Assembly: GCA_037447655.1 (NCBI GenBank)
Contig: JBBHKE010002185.1
Span: 1 to 62,000, forward strand
DNA length: 62,000 bases
Source of the DNA: Zygnema cylindricum
Lineage: Eukaryota; Streptophyta; Zygnematophyceae; Zygnematales; Zygnemataceae
Reading direction: 5' to 3'
Below, piece by piece: positions 54,961 to 62,000 of the stretch; position 1 is the stretch's first letter, and the number at the start of each line of letters is the position of its first letter. Made by a program: the position numbers and the translations under genes. Under the pieces are notes generated by a model, which was given only the letters and a program-made list of their open reading frames with translations, did no database searches and was not told the origin of the DNA.

Positions 54961-56090
54961 TAGATATCTTGTGAGCATCCTGTTTCTCTTATATCCTTTT
55001 GCTACTCCTTCTCCCCCCTTCAAACTCTGCTCTAGGAATAGAGGGAGGTCTTGGGTTTCTCCTTACAGTCTCGTTCCCTCCCCTATCAATAGAAGATGAT
55101 TTCGGTTCCCCCTCTTCTATCTCCTTGAAGTCCATAGGAGTATGTGAGGTATCTAGTAACTCTCCTGTATCATGGATATCCCCTGAATCTGCAATCACCG
55201 TCTCACTTATGTCTTTTTCGAGAAAAACAAAGTTCTCTTTTCTTTCGGACTCAAACCTGATTCTTATCTTCTTGGTTTTTTTGAAGGGGTCAATTGACTT
55301 TCTTTCATCTATGAGAACTAGTTGTTTGACCAGAATGATATCTTGCTTTGCTAAGTCATAGACTCTATATCCCTTGACATCCTCTTCATATCCCACAAAC
55401 TATCCAAGTTTTCCCTTAGCATCAAGTTTCCAATTTTTCTTATCTGTATTTAGAATCTAAACTTGGCTACCGAATACATTAAGGTGAGAGATATCGGGTT
55501 TCCTTCCAACCTAACTCTCATAAGGTGTCATACCTTTGACTACTGAGGTAAGGACCCTATTCTTAATGTAGTTTGCACAGTTTATGGCTTTAGCCCAAAC
55601 TATCTTTCCTATTATCTTGTTAGCCAACATACTGCATACAATATCTCATAGGGTTCGATTTAACCTCTTAGCTACCCAAATTTATTATGGATTATGTGGT
55701 ACAGGTTTTTGGTGCTTAACTCCCTCATCTCTCGAGTATTCCTCAAACTGGTTAAAGGTATATTCTCCCCAATTATCACTTCTTATTCTCTTAATGGGGG
55801 TTCCATGCAGCTTCTCACTCCAGGCTTTATATTCTTTGAAGTAAGTTGGTGTTTCAGATTTTTTTTTTAGAAAGTAAACTCTAGAGTACCTAGACCACTC
55901 ATCAGTAATTGTCAACATATGCCTTTTCCCTCCAACTGAGGGTACCCTTGCTAGTCCCCAAATATCTGTGTGGATTAAATCTTGTACCTTTTCCCCTCTA
56001 TATGTGGCGGCTTTAGGAAAAGGAAGTCTGTGAGCCTTGCCTTGGGTACAACCACTACAATCATTCACCATTTCATTATCATTGAACTAA
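54961..56090 (-). pseudogene. Copia integrase (broken)
   Basis: 56071-55685 encodes CSGCTQGKAHRLPF (zinc region), LIHTDIWGLARV (first catalytic Asp), TDEWSRYSRVYFLKKKSE and RIRSDNWGEYT (second Asp). A frame change just after 55685 precedes the Glu region (VAKRLNRTL). The C-terminal part runs through FVGYEEDVKGYRVYD (about 55380) to a charged, Ser-rich linker ending GRRSSKRI at 54989, before RT. Integrase would insert the cDNA. Confidence 0.87.
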
Positions 56091-56530
56091 ATGCCTTCTA
56101 CTACACGAAGCTTCTTCATTTCTCTTAACCTATCAAAGAGCACATGCCCTAACCGCTTATGCCAAATCATCAACTTTGGGACACCAATATAATAATCATT
56201 CTTTTTTTCATTACTCAGATTAAGCTTAAACATTCCATGGCTACTCTTATTAGCAGTGAAGTAAACTTCATCCCCATACTTAGCTCTAAAGACTCTCTTT
56301 TTAGTGAAGGTATCAAACTCTTTGTCATCTAACACAGATGTAAAGACAAGATTTTTACTCAGCTGAGGAATATAGAGCACATCTGAGAAAGTGAGTATAA
56401 AAGTCTTACCCTCCACTAAGACTTTCAAATCTATTGATCCCACTAGATTTGTAGTAACCACAAACCTTCGTGACCACAAGTGCCTTTTTTTTCCCTTTAA
56501 AAGAACCCCCTCCACGGTTCTCTTGGAAGC
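56087..56530 (-). pseudogene. Copia protease/pre-integrase segment
   Basis: The minus frame encodes VLYIPQLSKNLVFTSVL, typical of the stretch after the Copia protease active site, then WHKRLGHVLFDRLREMKKL, the pre-integrase zinc region. The DTG active-site codons themselves are not evident and may be lost. Confidence 0.75.
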
Positions 56531-56545
56531 TTAGCTCCAACAACT

Positions 56546-57427
56546 TTACACATCCGCGATAAAGTGTCCTTTTTTTTTGCAAAAATGACAAATGCCCTTT
56601 GTTGGCCTCGGTCCTCCAAATTGATCTTTTTCCTTTTCGTACGGTTTCTTTGGATCTTTCCCTAATCGGTCCCCTCTTGCAGCTACAGCTTTAATGCTCT
56701 TTCCTCCTCTCCTAATTTCCATGGTGTTTTCTTGCACAAGAATCATACTGACCACAGTGTTCCACTTCCATGAACTGTCAATTATTTCGTGTACTTGGTT
56801 CACTATGTTCTCGTACTGGTCTAGTAACTTCATGATAAGAGTGTTAACTTTCATCTTCATTGTACCTGTCCACTCGGCACTTTCCATCTCCATATACAAA
56901 GAAGAAAGATCATTACAGTAATCTAACTTCTTTCCTCCTTTGTAAGTGAAACTCACTAGTATCAGCTCAGCCAACTGGAGCTCTTAAATAGTCTCAGCTC
57001 TATAGATCTCCACCAAACTCAACCACAACTCCTCGATGTTGTAAATGTGAAGGTGAGCTGTGGCCAATGCTTGAATGAGGTGCTTTTGAATAAAGTTCTT
57101 GGCAGTCATATTTACGTCTTCCAACATTTGAGCATCGTTCTCCACGGTTTTCAAAGCCGCCAATCTCGTTGCCGTGGCAATAGGAGTGATGGGTGTCTAC
57201 TTCCGTTTCCCCTTTTTGGACACGTTGCTGTCCCTCTCATCTGCCTTCTCCGGTGAAGCAGTCCCTCCTGCAGGAAACCTTACTCCTCCAAATGCTGATG
57301 GAGTTTCGAAGGTGGACGTTTCACTTGTCCACGGATGATACCCCAGTATCGTTTTTTGCAAAAAGCCCCCATCATCATGGCTTCCGAATAGATGAACCCA
57401 AATCCATTGAAGCTGGGCACCCTAGAG
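56546..57427 (-). pseudogene. Copia gag of the truncated element
   Basis: 57300-56990 encodes TPITPIATATRLAALKTVENDAQ and HLHIYNIEELWLSLVEIY in pieces. After a stop near 56985, 56974-56546 is open, with LAELILVSFTYKGGKKLDY, ending in CHFCKKKGHFIAD, a zinc knuckle whose last Cys is displaced. The upstream part shows frame changes. Gag would package the element RNA. Confidence 0.8.
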
Positions 57428-57442
57428 GGTGGGCCCATAACC
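57428..57442 (-). promoter_or_regulatory. Primer-binding site matching the anticodon arm of initiator tRNA-Met
   Basis: Directly inside the 5' LTR the plus strand reads GGTGGGCCCATAACC, identical over 15 bases to the anticodon stem-loop of plant initiator tRNA-Met as I know it. The element RNA (minus strand) is therefore complementary to an internal tRNA segment, not to the 3' end. Drosophila copia is known to prime from such a half-tRNA. Confidence 0.8.
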
Positions 57443-58445
57443 TGCAATTCTACAAAATTTAAGAAGCCTCTAGATAGTTTTTAACTAACCCACTTCAAGC
57501 CGCAAACTTTGCTGCCATAAAAAGAAAACAAACAGTATCACTAAACCCCTATGCAGCTCAGACCCTGTGAGTCTGTAGCAAAAAGAATCACTAAAAACGG
57601 CCAACCAGCTGATTAGTAATGAGACAACAAATATGCCAAATTTTATACAAGCTCCTTGGGAGAGAGGTGCTATCTACCCAAATCCCTAAGTCCCAAACCC
57701 TTCTCAAAACCCCTATCTTATGAAGTACGCTCCAATCAAGAGACTGTAAAGGACCGAAAAAATTACAGCGGCCGATGTACTTTCTGTACGGCTTCCGTAA
57801 GACAAGGCCATGGAGTGGACGCGTGTCGTCGTTTGAATTGTTTTTATGTTGTCCGAGATCCCCGCTGCTCTATTCAATTGTGCCACGTATCGCTAGGTCA
57901 CGCCATGTCACGCCATGTCCAAAAACCGCCAAAGTGACCATTCCAAGACCTCGACGACGATAAGCACTGTTGGATGAAGACCGACTTTTAATTTACGCCA
58001 TCGAAATAAATGTCTGATTCATTTGTTTTGTGTGGCGGATTTGATGCATGCACTTAATCTGATATGTCTCCATGTTTTTTGTTCATAGTTCCGTTAATCC
58101 GATTAATGTTCTGTTGAATGTTTAAATAAATATCGCACCCCATGTAATGTAACGAACTTCTACGACAAACCGGTTAGAGCTGATAGCTACTCTTCGCTTT
58201 GCTGGTCGGAGGTTCGATTCCAAGCGGACTCAACCTTTTGTTGAGAGTGACTTAGGTCACTCTTAAGTCTTGTCTATGGAGCTGAAGCAACCATGGCTCC
58301 ACCACCCTCTCTATCCTTCAGTGATTACAACAAGTATGGGGGCTAGAGGGAAGAGGTTGAGACAGGTTGCCTGCGCTTTACTTTTCCTGTTTTTACTATT
58401 GTATTCAAACCTGGAAAGTATCTTATAAATCTAATAATTTCAACA
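57443..58445 (-). repeat. 5' LTR of the truncated Copia element
   Basis: 1003 bp, TGCAAT...CAACA on the plus strand (TGTTG...TTGCA on the minus). It is the same family as the solo LTR at 58985-59975, which has about 20 extra bases near its plus-strand start. It carries a tRNA-like stretch at 58171-58232 and an 8-bp hairpin (AGAGTGAC / GTCACTCT) at 58244-58263. It is followed by gypsy RT sequence from 58446. Confidence 0.88.
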
Positions 58446-58979
58446 TATATATCCTTCATCGTAATCTTGTTCAGACTACGATAGTTAAAACACATTCTCA
58501 TCATTTTGTCCTTATTTTTGACAAAGAGGACTGGGTCTCCGTACGGTGATTTATTGGGCTGAATATGTATTTTCTCCAAAAGCTCCTTGATTTGTTTCTT
58601 TAACTCCTCTTGCTCAAAGAAGTTATACTTAGAAATTTTTTTGACGGAGGATTACATCCTGGGTCCAAGTTAATAACATGTTCCACATCTCTGAAAGGTG
58701 ATATTCTTGAGGGTAAATCACTTGGGAAAACATCTCGAAATTCAAAAATCAAATCTTTAACAGTACATCAGATGTATTAATGTCTGTTACAAAATCAGAT
58801 TTTAGTTTTTGAAGATTTTTAGTGGTGTGTGATATAGGAATGTTATCAATACTAGTATTTTCTCCCCCCCTTTCATTAATAACTGCCTCACTTACGAATA
58901 ACAAGAGAGCAAGATTTGTTTTATCTTTTAAGTGTTATTAAAATTGTTCAGCATAAATCAAACCTTCCACTCCCAATTT
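58446..58979 (-). pseudogene. Gypsy reverse transcriptase N-terminal part
   Basis: Minus-strand frames encode [13 protein letters not shown], then [38 protein letters not shown] (58580-58450), the hallmark opening of a Ty3/gypsy RT. It is cut at 58446 by the Copia LTR. The remaining RT is not found on the other side of the Copia element, so the left part was lost or rearranged. Confidence 0.87.
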
Positions 58980-59980
58980 GTTAATGCAATCTTGTGTACT
59001 CTATTGGACTACAGAATACAAGAAGCCTCTCGATAGTTTTTAACTAACCCACTTCAAGCTACAACAATTGTTGCCTAATGAGTCAAATTGACAGTTTGAC
59101 TACACCCATGTGCACCCTGGACTCCCCTAAGTCCGTAGCAAAAACAATCACTGAAAATAGCCATCCAGCCGATTAGTTTTATGGTGGCAAAGATGCTAAT
59201 TTATAGAAACTCTCAAAGAGAGAGAAGACTACCTACCAGATTTATCTAACTCCTAGTTCCCTCTTACAACCCCTATCTACTGACTGTACAAACCGATTAT
59301 ATCACTGTACACTACAAGAAAGTACTACCGCCGATGTACTTTCTGTACGGCCTCTGTACAACAAGGCCATTAAGTGGACTCGTGTCCACTTTTCACTCGT
59401 CCGTACGTTCCTCGTTATTCCCACGACCATATGTTATCTCTCTACGTGGTGTCCAGTCATGCCACGTCATAAAATGTCAAAGTGACCATTCCTAGATCTC
59501 GGGGATGAGGTGTGGCGTTGGATAAAAACCGACATTCAATATTGACCGTCGAAACACATGTGCGATTCATTTGTTCTGTGCGGAATTATATTCGTACTCT
59601 GTATAACAGGTTCTATGTCATTTCATTTGTATTTCCATTAATCGGTTTATTGACTGTAACTTAGTTTATACATTAATCATACTCTATATACTTCAACGAA
59701 CTTCTACGACAGACTGGTTAGGGTTGACGGCTTTGGCTGGCTCTGTCGGTCGGTGGTTCAAGTCCTACCGGACTCAACCTTTTGTTGAGAGTGATATAAG
59801 TCACTCTTTAGTCTTGCTTATTAGGCTGAGGCAGCCATGGCTTCCCTTCTATTTCTCTTTCTTTTCTTCAGTGACTACAACAAGTATAGGGGATAGAGAG
59901 GGAAGGTGGAAGCAGGTTGTCTGCTATTTTAATTTAGACCCAGAAAATATCCTATAAATCTAGTTATCTTCAACAGTTAA
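58980..59980 (-). mobile_element. Solo LTR (58985-59975) of the truncated Copia family
   Basis: 991 bp, TGCAATC...TTCAACA, flanked by GTTAA at 58980-58984 and 59976-59980. It is collinear with the LTR at 57443-58445 along its whole length, in the same orientation. The gypsy reading resumes on both sides. This is a clear LTR-LTR recombination remnant. Confidence 0.93.
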
Positions 59981-60540
59981 TCATATTTATATGATTCCTG
60001 TGCAATTTTTTTGAAGGTAATGCTTGCAAACCTTCGAATAATTTTCAGACTTCTTTTTTAAGGTATTAATTTCCCAGTTAATTTGAGGATTATGTTCTTT
60101 TAACCAAGGCTTTCCCGGTATTAGCAATTCACTCCCCAAATTCATAATTTGGCACAAAATTTTCATTTTATGACCCCCGATATACAATTCTATTGTGTCA
60201 GTTTGTAAATATAATGTGGACTCAATACCATTTGCCACTTGAAAATGGAAAATCTTTTCCTTTATGAGAGTTAAAATTTATTTTTCTCTTCAAACTTATG
60301 TGAAATAAAATTATGTGTAGCACCTGAATCAACCATAACTTGGAATAGTTTTCCTTCTACTGAAGACTCGAATTTGATCAAACTCTGTCTGGTGTGCTCG
60401 TTACTTAATTGCCCTAACATATGTCTGTTGTTAAGAATTTCATTAGAAGGATTCTTAAAACTATACAATGTAGTGAGAATCATAACAAATTCAGCTATCT
60501 CAGCCTTTCTATTCATTAATTTGCCCTCCAGAGTTAACTC
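59981..60540 (-). pseudogene. Gypsy aspartic protease region
   Basis: 60516-60271 encodes KFESSVEGKLFQVMVDSGATHNFISHKF, with the DSGAT active site near 60330. After a break, 60238-59987 encodes ELYIGGHKMKILCQIMN and ELLIPGKPWLKEHNPQINWE, the conserved C-terminal part of gypsy proteases. One frame change separates them. The protease processes Gag-Pol. Confidence 0.87.
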
Positions 60541-61901
60541 CTTAACTTTTGGATCTGGTTGACTAAACTGAGGACTTTTAGCTAGTCTTTTCTGTTTCCC
60601 ACCTCCTGAGTTTCCTACTGAGCTATTTATAATGTAACATCTTTCTAGAGACCTTCATTGACATCTACTCTTTTGAGAGAACCTTTCAAAACTTTATCTT
60701 TACACTATTTAGCGTAGTGATTTGGACCTCCGCATTTGAAACAAGTGACATTTTTTTTTGGGTTTTTGCACTGTCTGCTAAAATATTCATCTTCTCCATA
60801 GTTATAAGAATTTATCTTCTTCAATTGTGCACACTCAAATGCTGTATGACCCTTTTCCTTACATATAGTGCATGTGGGTATGGAAAGATTAGGTTTCTGA
60901 GCATTAATGCTCGATTTAGGACTCTTTATGTATCTCCCTCTATTGTGAAATTTGTTTTCTGCATTAACACTCTGTCCACACCTCTAATTTCCCCTGAAGA
61001 TATTCAGCCTATTCAATTTACCCGCATTCATACCGTCTTCACAAATTCCTAATCACCCCACTCTGATACTTCATTGAAGTTACCCCGTAGTGATTTAGTT
61101 TCTCGGTTATACCACAACTGATCCTCTAATTCCAATGCATTATCGTGTAATTCCTTCAAATTGTTAAACTTCTGATGTTATAATTCTAAATCAGTATAGT
61201 ATTCAGATAATTCAAGAAATGCAACTTAGCCATTTCATCATTCAAAGCCATGACATAAATGCTAGATGAGTCAAATTCCACGATAAAATCCTTCATAGAT
61301 CCACTTTGTTTACAGTTCAGCGGCTTTTCTTCCATCACGGATTTATAAGTGAAAGACAAGAAAAACGATTTGATTGCGGTTTTTAAAACTTTCCAATAAT
61401 CATTATCAAGAATCAAATTATACCTTTTGTGAGTATAACATCAAATTTGAGCATCATCCTTCATTACTGTCAGCAAAAGAGGTGTAATCATCACGATCAC
61501 AATTTTTAGATTCTAATTAATACTCCATATGAAAAATCCAAGCATCCAACACATCAATCTTCTTACTGTCAAAGGATGGTGCCTCACTAATAGACAATTT
61601 CAGATCTCTTATCTTCTTAGGTCTATCATGATCATCCCCCCTAAAACTGGCATTCATTTTACTACTCTCACCCTTTTGGTCATGAATGTCATTTCTGTTG
61701 TGAATTAGATTAATGAGCTCATCCAATTTTTGATTTGAACATTTCCATTTTCCTTAACATCTTTCAATTCACTTTTCAATTCAAAAAAAGTTTCATCCAC
61801 AGTAGCAACATGATTATTAAATATTTTGACCAATTTGACACTTCGTTTTTTAAAACATTCAAGGCATTTTCCATTTCACGTTTCCATGCATAATTTGCCA
61901 T
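60541..61901 (-). pseudogene. Gypsy gag with two zinc knuckles (broken)
   Basis: Gag appears to start at the Met at 61901 (MANYAWKREMENALNVL). Pieces follow at 61726-61517 (DELINLIHNRNDIHDQ, LDAWIFHMEY) and 61416-61186 (SFFLSFTYKSVMEEKPLN). Two CCHC knuckles occur: CTICKEKGHTAFEC (about 60830-60870) and CFKCGGPNHYAK followed by a stop where the frame meets its last Cys (about 60700-60745). Several stops show decay. The 5' LTR would lie beyond the window edge. Confidence 0.82.
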
Positions 61902-62000
61902 TATCACCCAATGAAATCAAACAAAAAATAAGATAGAATATAATTTCCCAAAGTAATTTGCTGCTGATTTGCTCCAATCCAAGACTTATTCTCCTCAACA
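61902..62000 (-). other. Gypsy leader sequence at the window edge
   Basis: Upstream of gag on the minus strand. No LTR end or primer site can be fixed before the window stops. Confidence 0.4.

Larger units (their letters stand above)
54120..58445 (-). mobile_element. Minus-strand Copia element, 3' end lost
   Basis: A 5' LTR (57443-58445), primer site (57428-57442), gag, protease/pre-integrase, integrase and RT on the minus strand down to about 54120, where it meets the gypsy LTR fragment. RNase H and the 3' LTR are missing. The protein sequences differ clearly from those of the 50-12979 Copia pair, so this is another Copia lineage. It sits inside the RT of the minus-strand gypsy at 58446. 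Confidence 0.88.

Overview
This is nuclear DNA from a land plant, probably one with a large transposon-filled genome. The plant assignment rests on three things: Copia and Ty3/gypsy elements primed by initiator tRNA-Met, a leucine-rich-repeat exon with a plant-style cysteine-rich tail, and an exon resembling the plant E3 ligase SUD1/CER9. I cannot name the species. There are no rRNA genes, no CRISPR arrays and no bacterial operons. A 10-N scaffold gap lies at 51053-51062. Almost all large open reading frames belong to decayed mobile elements, and I see no intact autonomous transposon.

Layout. (1) 50-12979 is one minus-strand Copia element with both LTRs and a CCTAT target duplication. It is interrupted twice: by a solo LTR (2339-3550, duplication TCCTC) and by a complete plus-strand Copia relative (5942-11386). 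(2) 12985-13300 is a polypyrimidine tract, followed by a candidate small secreted cysteine-rich protein (13887-14222, minus). (3) 14501-31100 is mostly non-coding. It holds a three-copy repeat, a hAT-type MITE (16709-17603), a long-armed fold-back element (18532-19498), a 33-bp perfect palindrome, a 480-bp direct repeat, the SUD1-like exon (27378-27535) and a second hAT MITE (27581-28006). (4) 31200-35770 is a broken BED-finger hAT transposase gene flanked by direct repeats, one of which carries a Stowaway-type MITE with a perfect TA duplication. (5) 35770-46340 is low in genes; it has two copies of a tRNA-derived SINE family and a 1.1-kb duplicated block. (6) 46700-48960 has proline-rich tandem repeats and the LRR/Cys-rich exon, possibly one minus-strand gene. 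(7) 49510-50510 has a Stowaway MITE and a third hAT MITE containing a 30-bp minisatellite. (8) 51063-62000 is a pile of retrotransposons: a plus-strand gypsy integrase followed by a PHD-finger-like motif, a 3'-truncated minus-strand Copia whose primer site matches the anticodon arm of initiator tRNA-Met, and a minus-strand gypsy (gag, protease, RT start) holding a solo LTR of that Copia family.

The host genes are only glimpsed as exons between transposons. The window is most informative as a layered record of insertions: target duplications, an apparent empty site at one duplicated copy, and solo LTRs allow relative dating. The least ordinary items are the gypsy element with a PHD finger, the half-tRNA-primed Copia, LTRs that contain tRNA-like Pol III boxes, and the hAT MITE family with variable cargo.
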